Below are positions 1 to 8,374 of a stretch of 64,000 bases of DNA, in pieces (the stretch's first letter is position 1; the number at the start of each line of letters is the position of its first letter). Below the pieces are notes generated by a model. The model saw nothing but the letters and a program-made list of their open reading frames with translations. It had not been told where the DNA came from and did not search any database. The translations under genes were made by a program, and so were the position numbers. This DNA comes from Kineococcus aurantiacus (GTDB lineage Bacteria; Actinomycetota; Actinomycetes; Actinomycetales; Kineococcaceae). The stretch covers positions 2,604,001 through 2,668,000 of the forward strand of contig NZ_JACCBB010000001.1 of the NCBI RefSeq assembly GCF_013409345.1, written 5' to 3'.

Positions 1-248
1 TCTCGGGTTTCGCGGTCGTCTCGTCCGACCTGGTTCGGTTACTCGGTGCAACGAATCTTTTACTCCCCGTTGCGTCTGAGTTTCACGATCGCACGGTTCC
101 CCGAGTTCCCGACACCTGGAGGGTTGTGGTTCACCTCACACCCGAGGCCAGCGGAACTCCCCGGCGCGCGGCCGGTGGAACACCGACCGCCGGGTCGTGC
201 GGCACCCGCGCAGCGGCCACCACCGCACCCGCCCGGACACGGGGTCGC

Positions 249-270
249 TAAGGTGAGGTTCGCCTCACCT
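249..270. promoter_or_regulatory. Candidate DtxR/IdeR iron box
   Basis: A palindrome AGGTGAGG-N4-CCTCACCT lies at 251-270, about 20 bp before the chosen start of the binding-protein gene. Aligned from base 249 it matches about 13 of 19 positions of the actinobacterial iron-box consensus. The gene behind it is an iron-siderophore-type binding protein, so iron repression by a DtxR/IdeR regulator is a reasonable inference. The rest of 1-248 holds no convincing gene; a weak GCAACG/CGTTGC inverted repeat is at 48-73. Confidence 0.6.
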
Positions 271-291
271 CACTCTCCGGAAGGACCCGTC

Positions 292-1287
292 GTGCCGATC
301 TCCCGCCGCCTGTTCGCCACCGGGACGCTCGCCGCCGCGCTCCCGCTGTCCGCCTGCTCCGGCGGCTCCCCCTCCGGCCCCACCGGCGGCGCGTCCACCG
401 GCACCGCGGGCTTCCCCGTCACCGTCCCCACGGCCTTCGGCGACGTCACCGTCCCGGCCGCCCCCCGCCGCGTCGTGGCCCTCGGCTGGGGGGACGCCGA
501 GACGGCGCTGGCCCTGGGCGTCCAGCCCGTCGGCGCCTCCGACTGGCTCGCCTTCGGCGGCGAGGGCGTCGGCCCCTGGGCCACCGGCCTGTACGACACC
601 GCCCCGGAGGTCATCGGCACCCTCGAACCGTCCTACGAGGCGGTCGCGGCCCTGCGGCCCGACCTCGTCCTCGACGTCAAGAGCTCCGGCGACCGCGACC
701 GCCACGACACCCTGTCGGCCATCGCCCCCACCATCGGGATCCCCACCGGCGGCGAGGACTACCTCACCACCCCCCAGCAGCAGGTGACGGCCATCGCCGC
801 CGCCCTCGGCCGGTCCGAACTGGGCCAGGAACTGCTGCAGCGCAACGACGACGCCTTCGCCGCCGCCGCCGCGGCCCACCCCGGCTGGGAGGGCGCCACG
901 TTCACCGCCGCCTCCCGCACCACGCGCGGCTGGGGCGCCTACGTCGAGGGCAGCGAACGCGTCGGCTTCGCCGAACGGCTCGGCTTCGTGCAGAACCCCG
1001 CGATCGCCGCCCTGCCCGTGGGCGAGAGCGGGTTCAGCGTCCCGATCTCCGCCGAGCAGCTCGAGGTCGTCGACGCCGACGTCGTGGTCGTCTTCCCCAT
1101 CGGCGTCCCCGCCGGGGACGTCACGGCCGACCCCGTCTTCCGGGCCGTGCCCGCCGTCGCGGCCGGGCGCTCCCTGGTCCTGGACCGCGACGTCGCCTCC
1201 GCCTACGCGCTCAGCTCGGTGCTCTCCACGCGCTGGGCGCTGGAGCGGGTCGTGCCGCTCCTGGAAGGGCTCGGCGACCTGCCCTGA
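292..1287 (+). CDS. Iron-siderophore ABC transporter substrate-binding lipoprotein
   Basis: About 331 aa. The GTG at 292 is chosen over the upstream in-frame start at 46 because GGAAGGA sits just before it and it gives a lipoprotein leader: SRR, a hydrophobic stretch, then the lipobox LSAC. The mature part looks like a FecB/FepB-type periplasmic-binding protein: a short beta strand with PRRVVALGWGDAETALALG near the N-terminus and the spaced PDLVLD motif mid-protein. It would capture ferric siderophore outside the membrane and pass it to an ABC permease not seen in this window. The next gene converges on it with only 2 bp between stop codons. Substrate is inferred from family and the iron box. 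Confidence 0.85.
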   Translation: MPISRRLFATGTLAAALPLSACSGGSPSGPTGGASTGTAGFPVTVPTAFGDVTVPAAPRRVVALGWGDAETALALGVQPVGASDWLAFGGEGVGPWATGLYDTAPEVIGTLEPSYEAVAALRPDLVLDVKSSGDRDRHDTLSAIAPTIGIPTGGEDYLTTPQQQVTAIAAALGRSELGQELLQRNDDAFAAAAAAHPGWEGATFTAASRTTRGWGAYVEGSERVGFAERLGFVQNPAIAALPVGESGFSVPISAEQLEVVDADVVVVFPIGVPAGDVTADPVFRAVPAVAAGRSLVLDRDVASAYALSSVLSTRWALERVVPLLEGLGDLP

Positions 1288-1289
1288 CC

Positions 1290-2615
1290 TCAGCCGCGCT
1301 CCGGGACGCCCAGGACGACCCACCCGTCCTGGCGCTCGCGCCGCACGAGCGTCACCAGCCGGGCCAGCGTGTAGAGCCCCGCGAAGGCGATCCACAACCA
1401 CACCAGCCCCGCCCGGCCCGGCGGCACGAACCACAGCACCGCGAACGCCGCGGGCAGGTAGCACAGCAGCGTCACGACCCCCGCGCGGGCGAGGTAGCGG
1501 CCGTCGCCGGCGCCGATGAGGACGCCGTCGAGGACGAACACCCAGCCGGCCACCGGCAGGCACGCGGCGAGGACGACGAGGGCGGCGGTCAGGAAGGCGC
1601 GGACGTCGGCCCCGGGGGCGAAGAACGCCGCGATCGCGGGCGCGCCGAACCCGACGGCGAGGCCGAGCACGACCCCCACCCCGACGCCCCACTGCGCCAT
1701 CCGGCGCACGGTGGCCCGCACGTCCTGGACGTCCCCGGCCCCCAGCGCGCGGCCCACGAGGGCCTGGGCGGCGATGGCGAGCGCGTCGAGGGCCAGCGCC
1801 GTGGTCGTCCAGACGGTGATGGCGACCTGGTGGGCGGCGATGCCCGCGTCGCCCTGGGACGCGGCGACGTAGGTCGTCACGAGGGCCGCGACGCGCAGCG
1901 TCACCGTGCGGACCAGCAGGGGCACGCCGTCGAGGGCGTTGCGCAGCACCCCCAGCGGGTGCGGCCGCACGCGCGCGCCGGTGCGCACGACGCCGCGGAC
2001 GACGACGGCGGCCAGGACGGCGGCCATGAGCACCTGCGTGGTGGCCGTGCCCACGGCGGACCCGGCGACGCCCCAGCCCACGCCGTGGACGAGCAGGAGG
2101 TTCAGCCCGGCGTTGAGGGCCGCGCCCGCCGCGGCCACCACCAGGGGGGTCCGGGTGTCCTGCAAGCCCCGCAGCACCCCCGTGGCGGCCAGCACGAGGA
2201 GCATCCCGGGCAGCCCCGGCAGGCTCCAGTGCAGGTAGGTCAGCGCGTGCGGGCGGGCCGCGGCGCTGACGCCGAGGGCGTCGACGACGGCCCCCGAGCA
2301 CAGCCGCAGCACGACGGCGGCGACGACGCCGAGGGCCAGCGCCAGCCACATCCCGTCGACGCCCTGGCTCAGCGCACCCCGCCGGTCGCCCGCGCCCAGC
2401 CGCCGCGCGACGCTGGCGGTGGTGCCGTAGGCGAGGAAGACGAAGACGCTCACGGCCGTCCCCAGGGCGGCCCCGGCGATCCCGAGCCCGGCCAGGGGCA
2501 GGGTCCCCAGCCGGCCCACGATGGCCGAGTCGGCGAGCAGGAAGAGGGGCTCGGCCACGAGGGCGCCCAGCGCGGGGACGGCCAACCTCAGCACCTCGGC
2601 GTCACGTCGGGTCAC
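1290..2615 (-). CDS. MATE family efflux transporter (DinF-like)
   Basis: About 441 aa from GTG 2615 (the frame is open further upstream to 2723, so the start is uncertain). It begins RRDAEVLRLAVPALGALVAEP and has about twelve hydrophobic segments, with the DinF-like features LADSAIVGRLG and LRGLQDTRTPL in the first half. It is a sodium- or proton-driven drug/metabolite exporter in the membrane. A MATE gene next to dnaB is a conserved arrangement in Actinobacteria from what I recall, which supports both calls. It is transcribed away from dnaB, across the 370-bp spacer containing DnaA-box-like sequences. Confidence 0.85.
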   Translation of the reverse strand: MTRRDAEVLRLAVPALGALVAEPLFLLADSAIVGRLGTLPLAGLGIAGAALGTAVSVFVFLAYGTTASVARRLGAGDRRGALSQGVDGMWLALALGVVAAVVLRLCSGAVVDALGVSAAARPHALTYLHWSLPGLPGMLLVLAATGVLRGLQDTRTPLVVAAAGAALNAGLNLLLVHGVGWGVAGSAVGTATTQVLMAAVLAAVVVRGVVRTGARVRPHPLGVLRNALDGVPLLVRTVTLRVAALVTTYVAASQGDAGIAAHQVAITVWTTTALALDALAIAAQALVGRALGAGDVQDVRATVRRMAQWGVGVGVVLGLAVGFGAPAIAAFFAPGADVRAFLTAALVVLAACLPVAGWVFVLDGVLIGAGDGRYLARAGVVTLLCYLPAAFAVLWFVPPGRAGLVWLWIAFAGLYTLARLVTLVRRERQDGWVVLGVPERG

Positions 2616-2699
2616 CTTGAGCCGCCTCGACAGAGCGTTACCCGATCGCAACGAAACCGCTTCTCCCTCGTCCGAACGGTGCTTTCTCCACCCACACCT

Positions 2700-2862
2700 G
2701 GTGGACAACCCCGTGGACAGCATCGTCGCAGGTCAGAGCCGCGCAGGCGGCGTGGGGGTGCCCGTCGGCCCCGCAGATCGGCCAGTTGTCCCCAGCGTTG
2801 TCCACCCCCTGTGCACAACGGTCCCCACCTCATCCACAGGCTGTCCACCGCCCTGTGCACAG
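2700..2862. promoter_or_regulatory. Cluster of DnaA-box-like 9-mers upstream of dnaB
   Basis: The gene-free stretch 2616-2985 contains many near matches to the DnaA box TTGTCCACA/TTATCCACA. One-mismatch sites are at 2700-2708 (reverse), 2786-2794, 2798-2806, 2810-2818 (reverse) and 2830-2838; weaker ones are at 2712-2720, 2841-2849 and 2854-2862. Eight in about 160 bp is far more than expected in such GC-rich DNA. They sit between the MATE gene and the dnaB start. Binding by DnaA, with control of dnaB or of DnaA titration, is an inference. Confidence 0.5.
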
Positions 2863-2985
2863 GACGGTTTGACCCAGGGCCCGTCGTCGGTCAGTGTGCC
2901 GAGGGGACGTGTCGGAGCCGTCCTCTACACCTGGGGCGAGGGATCGTCGCGGGGACGTCTCCGAGGGGGAAGAGGGCAGCTTTCA

Positions 2986-4893
2986 GTGACCACGTACGAC
3001 GAGCCGCCGGTCGACTTCGGCCCCCCCGACGACGACGGCGGCGACCGCCCCCGCGCAGGCCGCGGCGGGCGTGGACGCGGCCGCGGCAGCCGCGGCGGCG
3101 AGCGCGACGAGGGCCCCTCGTTCGACCGCATGCCCCCGCAGGACATCGCCGCCGAGCAGGGCGTGCTCGGCGGCATGATGCTGTCCAAGGACGCCATCGC
3201 CGACGTCGTCGAGGTCATCAAGAGCCAGGACTTCTACCGTCCCGCCCACGAGCTCATCTACGACGCGATCCTCGACCTGTACTCGCGCGGCGAGCCCGCC
3301 GACCCCGTCACCGTCTCGGCCGAGCTGACGAACAAGGGCGAGCTGACCCGCGTCGGCGGCACCCCGTACCTGCACGACCTCATCTCCACCGTCCCCACGG
3401 CCGCCAACGCCGCCTTCTACGCCCGCATCGTCGCCGAGCGCGCCGTCCTGCGCCGCCTCGTCGAAGCCGGCACCCGCATCGTGCAGATGGGCTACGGCTC
3501 CGACGGCATGGACGTCGAGGCCGTCGTCAACAGCGCCCAGGCCGAGATGTACGCCGTCACCGAGAAGCGGACCAAGGAGGACTACGCCGTCCTCGGGGAC
3601 GTCATCGAGGGCACCATCGACGAGATCGAGGCCAGCTCCCACCGCGGCGAGGGCATGGTCGGGGTGCCCACCGGCTTCGCCGACCTGGACAACCTCACCA
3701 ACGGCCTGCACCCCGGGCAGATGATCGTCATCGCGGCGAGGCCGGCGGTCGGCAAGGCCCTCGCCCTCGACACGCCCCTGCCCACCCCGACGGGCTGGAC
3801 CACGATGGGCGAGGTGGCGGTCGGCGACGAGCTCGTCGGCGCCGACGGCAGGCCCACGACGGTCGTCGCCGCGACCGAGGTCATGACCGGCCGCCCCTGC
3901 TACGAGGTGCACTTCTCCGACGGCAGCGTGATCGTCGCGGACGAGCAGCACCAGTGGGCCGTCGAGCGCTCTGCGTGCTCGGTGGTCCGCACGACGGGGC
4001 AGTTGCGTGCGGACCTGCGCTCCGGCGTGGACGTGCGCATCGCCCCCGCCCGCACCCCGGCGCTCGTCGGGGCGGGAGCCCCGCAGGACGAGCAGGGGTT
4101 CCACGTCGTCACCGCGATCCGCCCGGTCGACTCCGTCCCCGTCCGCTGCGTCGAGGTCTCCCACGACGACCACCTGTACCTCGCGGGTCCCTCGATGGTC
4201 CCCACGCACAACTCGACGCTGGGACTCGACATCGCCCGCGCCGCCTCGATCAAGCACGGCCTCGCCTCGGTCATCTTCTCCCTGGAGATGGGCCGCAACG
4301 AGATCGCCATGCGCCTGCTGTCGGCCGAGGCGCGCGTCCCCCTGCAGAAGATGCGCAAGGGGAACATGGACGACGCCGACTGGACGCGGTTCGCCCGCAC
4401 CATGGGCGCCATCAACGAGGCGCCCCTCTACATCGACGACTCCCCGAACATGTCGCTCATGGAGATCCGGTCCAAGTGCCGGCGGCTGAAGCAGCGCGCG
4501 GACCTCAAGCTCGTCATCGTCGACTACCTGCAGCTCATGACGTCCGGCAAGCGCGTCGAGAGCCGCCAGCAGGAGGTCTCGGAGTTCTCCCGCGCGCTGA
4601 AGCTCCTCGCCAAGGAGATCGAGGTCCCCGTCATCGCGCTGTCGCAGCTGAACCGTGGTCCGGAGCAGCGCACCGACAAGCGGCCGATGGTGTCGGACCT
4701 TCGCGAATCAGGGTCGATCGAGCAGGACGCGGACATGGTCATCCTCCTGCACCGCGAGGACATGTACGAGAAGGAGTCCCCGCGCGCGGGGGAGGCCGAC
4801 TTCATCGTCGCCAAGCACCGCAACGGCCCCACCGACACGATCACCGTCGCGTTCCAGGGGCACTACTCGCGGTTCGTGGACATGGCGACCTAA
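2986..4893 (+). CDS. dnaB: Replicative DNA helicase DnaB, intein-containing precursor
   Basis: Hexameric 5'-3' helicase that unwinds the replication fork. The precursor is 635 aa from GTG 2986; after removal of the 152-aa intein the helicase is 483 aa, normal for the family. The N-terminus has a Gly/Arg-rich tail, then MPPQDIAAEQGVLGGMM starts the N-terminal domain. The RecA-like domain begins at GVPTGFADLDNLTNGL; its Walker A motif ARPAVGK-STLGLD is interrupted after Lys257 by the intein. Walker B (LVIVDYLQLM), SQLNRGPEQR and DLRESGSIEQDADMV follow. The frame is open far upstream, but homology begins only after 2986. Its stop overlaps the stop of the convergent methyltransferase gene by 4 bp. 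Confidence 0.97.
   Translation: MTTYDEPPVDFGPPDDDGGDRPRAGRGGRGRGRGSRGGERDEGPSFDRMPPQDIAAEQGVLGGMMLSKDAIADVVEVIKSQDFYRPAHELIYDAILDLYSRGEPADPVTVSAELTNKGELTRVGGTPYLHDLISTVPTAANAAFYARIVAERAVLRRLVEAGTRIVQMGYGSDGMDVEAVVNSAQAEMYAVTEKRTKEDYAVLGDVIEGTIDEIEASSHRGEGMVGVPTGFADLDNLTNGLHPGQMIVIAARPAVGKALALDTPLPTPTGWTTMGEVAVGDELVGADGRPTTVVAATEVMTGRPCYEVHFSDGSVIVADEQHQWAVERSACSVVRTTGQLRADLRSGVDVRIAPARTPALVGAGAPQDEQGFHVVTAIRPVDSVPVRCVEVSHDDHLYLAGPSMVPTHNSTLGLDIARAASIKHGLASVIFSLEMGRNEIAMRLLSAEARVPLQKMRKGNMDDADWTRFARTMGAINEAPLYIDDSPNMSLMEIRSKCRRLKQRADLKLVIVDYLQLMTSGKRVESRQQEVSEFSRALKLLAKEIEVPVIALSQLNRGPEQRTDKRPMVSDLRESGSIEQDADMVILLHREDMYEKESPRAGEADFIVAKHRNGPTDTITVAFQGHYSRFVDMAT
3757..4212 (+). other. DnaB mini-intein, class 3-like, no homing endonuclease
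   Basis: In-frame insertion of 152 codons between Lys and Ser of the DnaB Walker A motif. It starts with Ala (ALALDTPLPTPTGW) instead of Cys or Ser and ends MVPTHN before extein Ser. Block B reads ADEQHQW, giving His65 and Trp67; block F reads VRCVEVS, giving Cys131; the C-terminus is His151-Asn152. Trp, block-F Cys and a non-nucleophilic first residue are the marks of class 3 inteins, in which the block-F Cys starts splicing; the +1 residue here is Ser instead of the usual Thr. There is no room for an endonuclease domain, so it should splice but not home. Confidence 0.93.
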
Positions 4894-5675
4894 GGGTTCC
4901 CCGGGCGGGCGCTGAACACCCGGCTGCCGTCCTCCTCGTCCCACTGCCCGGGCGGGGCCGGGACGGTGAGGACATCGGGGACCAGGCCGTGGACGCGGGC
5001 GAACTCCGCGGCGGGTCCGGTCTGGTCCTCGTCGAGCTCGGCGAACAGCCGTCCCCGCGGGGTGAGGCGCCCACGGGCCCCGGCCAGCACGCGGCGCAGC
5101 ACGTCGAGGCCGTCGCCGCCGCCGTCGAGGGTGCGCCGGTCCTCGTGCTGGCGCATCTCCGGCGGCAGGTGGGCGATCTCGGCGCTCGGGACGTAGGGGA
5201 CGTTCGCCACCACGACGTCGAAGCGCAACCCCGGCGGCAGCGGGTCGAACAGGTCCCCGGTGTGCACGACGGCGCCGGGCAGGTTCCGCCGGGCGCAGTC
5301 CGTGGCCGCCGGCAGCAGGTCGGCGGCGTGCAGGACGACCCCCGGCACCCGCCGGCGCAGCGTCCCGCCCAGGGCACCGGTTCCGCAGCACAGGTCCAGC
5401 ACGAGGTCGCCGGGGCGGGCGTGGGCGGCGGCGGCGTCGACGAGGGCCGCGCTGCGGTGGCGGGGCACGAACACGCCGGGAGCCACGGCCCAGCGCCGCC
5501 CGCCGAACTCCGCCCACCCCAGGACGTCCTCCAGCCGTTCCCCGGCGACCCGCCGGGCCACCAGCGCCTCCAGCTCCCCAGCGCTCGCGGCGGCCTCCAG
5601 CAGCAGGTCGGCTTCGCGTTCGGCCAGGACGCACCCCGCGGCCCGCAGGCGCGCGGTGAGGTCGGCGCGGTCCAC
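4890..5675 (-). CDS. HemK/PrmC-related protein methyltransferase
   Basis: 261 aa, SAM-dependent. The N-terminal helical part (about 1-75) is followed by a Rossmann methyltransferase core with VLDLCCGTGALGG as the SAM loop. The glutamine-methyltransferase signature NPPY is replaced by NVPYVPSAEI. This matches the actinobacterial PrmC-like subfamily annotated as putative N5-glutamine methyltransferase; the true substrate is unknown. The unusual NVPY is shared, as far as I recall, by that subfamily, and it may not act on release factors. It converges on dnaB with overlapping stop codons. Confidence 0.82.
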   Translation of the reverse strand: MDRADLTARLRAAGCVLAEREADLLLEAAASAGELEALVARRVAGERLEDVLGWAEFGGRRWAVAPGVFVPRHRSAALVDAAAAHARPGDLVLDLCCGTGALGGTLRRRVPGVVLHAADLLPAATDCARRNLPGAVVHTGDLFDPLPPGLRFDVVVANVPYVPSAEIAHLPPEMRQHEDRRTLDGGGDGLDVLRRVLAGARGRLTPRGRLFAELDEDQTGPAAEFARVHGLVPDVLTVPAPPGQWDEEDGSRVFSARPGNP

Positions 5676-5737
5676 GGCCGCAGTGTGGCAGGGGCGCGGC
5701 AGCGCATGGATCGGCGCGGACGGGGAAGGAGGCGGGC

Positions 5738-6544
5738 ATGGGACCCGACACCCGACCCTTCGCCGTGATCACCGGTGCCTCGACCGGCATCGGCCTGGAG
5801 CTGGCGCGTGAGTTCGTCACCGGCGGCTACGACGTGCTCGTCGCGGCCGAGGACGACCGCATCGCGCAGGTGCCCGCCCAGCTGGCGGGGGAGGCCGGCG
5901 CTGACGGCCGCGTGGAGGCGGTGCAGGTCGACCTCGCGCAGGACGGCGGCGTGGAGCGCCTGTGGGCGGCGGCGACCGCCGGCGGCCGCGTCGTGGACGC
6001 CGTCGCGCTGCACGCCGGGGTGGGGGTCGGCGGGGAGTTCGTCGACACCCCGCTGGGCGACGAGCAGCGCATGATCGCGCTGAACGTGCAGTCCGTGGTG
6101 CACCTCGCGAAGCTGGCCGCGAGCCACATGAGCGCCCGGGGCGGGGGGAAGCTGCTGTTCACCTCCTCGCTGGCTGCCCGCGTCCCGGCCCCCTACCAGG
6201 CCGTGTACGGGGCGACGAAGGCGTTCGTGCAGTCCCTGGCCCAGTCGCTGCGCCAGGAGCTGGACCAGCGCGGGATCACGGTCACGGCCTTCCTGCCCGG
6301 CCCCACCGACACCGAGTTCTTCGAGCGCGCGGGCATGGAGGACACCGCGATGGCCCACTCGTCGGCCAAGGACGACCCGGCCACGGTCGCCCGGCAGGCC
6401 TTCGAGGCGTTCCGGGCCGGCAAGGACCACGCGGTCACCGGCTCGGTGGGCACCAAGCTCCAGGGGGCGCTCGCCAACGTCACCCCGAACGCGCCGCTGG
6501 CCAAGGCCCAGGGCAAGCTCGCCGCACCCGGCTCGGCCGACTGA
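5738..6544 (+). CDS. SDR family NAD(P)-dependent oxidoreductase
   Basis: 268 aa classical short-chain dehydrogenase. The cofactor motif is TGASTGIG near residue 12, the catalytic Ser lies in TSSLAARV and the Tyr-x3-Lys in YGATKAF. Substrate cannot be told from sequence. A GGAGGCGGGC stretch just before ATG 5738 can serve as the ribosome site. The LLM oxidoreductase gene follows in the same direction after 74 bp, so the two could be cotranscribed. It diverges from the HemK-like gene at 5675, with 62 bp for both promoters. Confidence 0.88.
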   Translation: MGPDTRPFAVITGASTGIGLELAREFVTGGYDVLVAAEDDRIAQVPAQLAGEAGADGRVEAVQVDLAQDGGVERLWAAATAGGRVVDAVALHAGVGVGGEFVDTPLGDEQRMIALNVQSVVHLAKLAASHMSARGGGKLLFTSSLAARVPAPYQAVYGATKAFVQSLAQSLRQELDQRGITVTAFLPGPTDTEFFERAGMEDTAMAHSSAKDDPATVARQAFEAFRAGKDHAVTGSVGTKLQGALANVTPNAPLAKAQGKLAAPGSAD

Positions 6545-6618
6545 GCGGCGGGCGGAACAGCCCGCCGCCTCCCGTGGTTGCCCCAGGACGGAAGCCTCAC
6601 CGTTCGAAAGGTCGCCCC

Positions 6619-7608
6619 ATGTCGCTCACGCTCTCGGTCCTCGACCTCGCCCCCATCGCCCCGGGGCAGTCGGCGGGCGACAGCATCGCGGCCAGCGTGG
6701 CCCTGGCCCGGGCCGCGGAGGAGCACGGCTACCGCCGCGTCTGGTACGCCGAGCACCACAACATGCCCCACATCGCGTCCTCGGCGCCGGCCGTCCTCAT
6801 CGCCCACGTCGGCGCGCACACGAGCTCCATCCGCCTCGGCGCGGGCGGGGTCATGCTGCCGAACCACTCGCCGCTGGCGATCGCCGAGCAGTTCGGCACC
6901 CTGGAGGCCATGTACCCGGGGCGCATCGACCTCGGGCTCGGGCGGGCGCCCGGGTCGGACGAGGCGACGACCTACGCGCTGCGCCGCGACCCGTCCCAGT
7001 CCGCCCAGTTCCCCGAGGACGTCGCCGAGCTGCGCGCCTACCTCGCCGGGCGCTCCCGCGTCCCCGGCGTCCAGGCCACGCCGGGCAACGGGCTGAACGT
7101 GCCCCTGTACGTCCTGGGTTCCTCCACCTTCGGCGCCCACCTCGCCGCCCGGCTCGGGCTGCCCTACGCCTTCGCCTCGCACTTCGCCCCGCAGCAGCTG
7201 CGGGCCGCCGTCGTGTCGTACCGCAACGAGTTCCAGCCCTCCGAGCAGCTGGCCGAGCCGTACGTCATCGCGGGGGTCAACGTCGTGGCGGCGGACACCA
7301 CGGCCGCGGCGCGCGAGTCCTTCGCGCAGGTGCAGCGGCGCTTCGCCACGTCCCTGTTCGGCCGCGGCCGCACCTTCACCGAGGCCGAGGTCGACATCCT
7401 CATGGAGACCGCCGCGGGGCAGCACGTGCAGCAGATGCAGCACTACTCCGCGGTGGGGACCCCGGGCGACGTCCGCTCCTACCTGGAGGAGTTCCAGCGC
7501 GAGGCCGGTGCGGACGAGCTCATCGTCGCCCACCAGGCGCTGTCCACCGATGCCCGGCTGCGGTCGGTGCGGCTGCTGGCCGAGGCCGTCGAGGGCGCGA
7601 CCGTCTGA
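6619..7608 (+). CDS. LLM class flavin-dependent oxidoreductase
   Basis: 329 aa with a luciferase-like monooxygenase TIM-barrel. Start ATG 6619 begins [37 protein letters not shown] and GLGRAPGSD are characteristic of the YhbW-like LLM subgroup, which binds FMN (or F420 in related groups). No substrate can be assigned. It follows the SDR gene in the same orientation and converges with the HD-domain gene 24 bp downstream of its stop. Confidence 0.88.
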   Translation: MSLTLSVLDLAPIAPGQSAGDSIAASVALARAAEEHGYRRVWYAEHHNMPHIASSAPAVLIAHVGAHTSSIRLGAGGVMLPNHSPLAIAEQFGTLEAMYPGRIDLGLGRAPGSDEATTYALRRDPSQSAQFPEDVAELRAYLAGRSRVPGVQATPGNGLNVPLYVLGSSTFGAHLAARLGLPYAFASHFAPQQLRAAVVSYRNEFQPSEQLAEPYVIAGVNVVAADTTAAARESFAQVQRRFATSLFGRGRTFTEAEVDILMETAAGQHVQQMQHYSAVGTPGDVRSYLEEFQREAGADELIVAHQALSTDARLRSVRLLAEAVEGATV

Positions 7609-7632
7609 CCCGCCGGCCCCGGCCCGCGCCGG

Positions 7633-8277
7633 TCAGCGGTGCTGCGTGGGGTGGGGGAGCACGACGGCGCGCGCGGTCCCCAGCCGCGCCTGCACCCGCG
7701 CGACGGCGGCGCGCAGGAACGGTTCCCGGTCCAGGCGCGCGCGCCGCTGCGGCGCGGGGTCGTCGCGGTGGCGCGCGTGCGCGTCCTGGAGCCGTTCGGC
7801 CAGCGACACCTGCCGGCCGTCGGGGGTCGTCGTCATGTCGCAGTACACGAGGGCGTCGGCGACGGGGCCGCCCTCGTCGGGGTGCGCGTCGAGGAGCTCC
7901 TCCAGCCCCAGGGCGCGCGCGGTGAAGCGCGCGCCGCTGTGGTGGGCGACGAGCCCGACCAGCCGGGTCGGCCACCCCAGGGCGGCCAGGTGGTCGGCGC
8001 CGTCGAGGGGGTGGAACCCGGAGCGGCGCAGCTGCGGGGCGTAGCCGACGTCGTGCAGGGCCACGGCGGCGAGCAGCAGGTCGCGGTCGGCCGGGGGCAC
8101 GGTGTGCGCGATGGTGGCCGCGGTGGCGGTGGCGACCTCGACGTGGGCCCGGCGCCGGTCGACGCCGTCGAGGAGCCGCCGGGCCAGGTCCAGGGCCTCG
8201 TGCGCCAGGGCGTCGTGGGCCGGGGGCGTCCCGGCCGGTGTGGTCACGGCGGTGCCCGTGCTCGTCTCGCTGCTCAT
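7633..8277 (-). CDS. HD-domain phosphohydrolase
   Basis: About 214 aa from ATG 8277, chosen because GGGAGCAGG precedes it; the frame is open to 8373. The HD fold is seen as RRRAHVEVA (first His), LHDVGYAP (HD pair), VAHHSGA and later YCDMTTTPDG (last Asp). Such proteins hydrolyse phosphate esters or nucleotides with a divalent metal; this one resembles small stand-alone HD proteins of Actinobacteria. Nothing nearby indicates the substrate. It ends 24 bp from the LLM stop and lies directly downstream of the WYL regulator gene. Confidence 0.82.
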   Translation of the reverse strand: MSSETSTGTAVTTPAGTPPAHDALAHEALDLARRLLDGVDRRRAHVEVATATAATIAHTVPPADRDLLLAAVALHDVGYAPQLRRSGFHPLDGADHLAALGWPTRLVGLVAHHSGARFTARALGLEELLDAHPDEGGPVADALVYCDMTTTPDGRQVSLAERLQDAHARHRDDPAPQRRARLDREPFLRAAVARVQARLGTARAVVLPHPTQHR

Positions 8278-8374
8278 CGCCTGCTCCCTGCTGGAGACGT
8301 CCTCGTCGTCCTGCCGATCGGCACACCCTGGCACGCCGGGTGCGCCCCTGCCAACAACCCCGGCCACCGTCACC

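Noticed and set aside
2616-2985. Chromosomal origin oriC
   Set aside because: DnaA-box-like sites are present, but dnaA, dnaN, recF and gyrB are not here and no AT-rich unwinding element is visible.
4894-5737. Plus-strand open frames antisense to the HemK-like gene
   Set aside because: Shadows with Arg/Pro-rich translations and no ribosome site.
1830-5768. Very long plus-strand open frame of 1312 codons
   Set aside because: It runs antisense or out of frame through the MATE, dnaB and HemK genes; its translation is low-complexity Arg/Pro/Gly, an effect of high GC.
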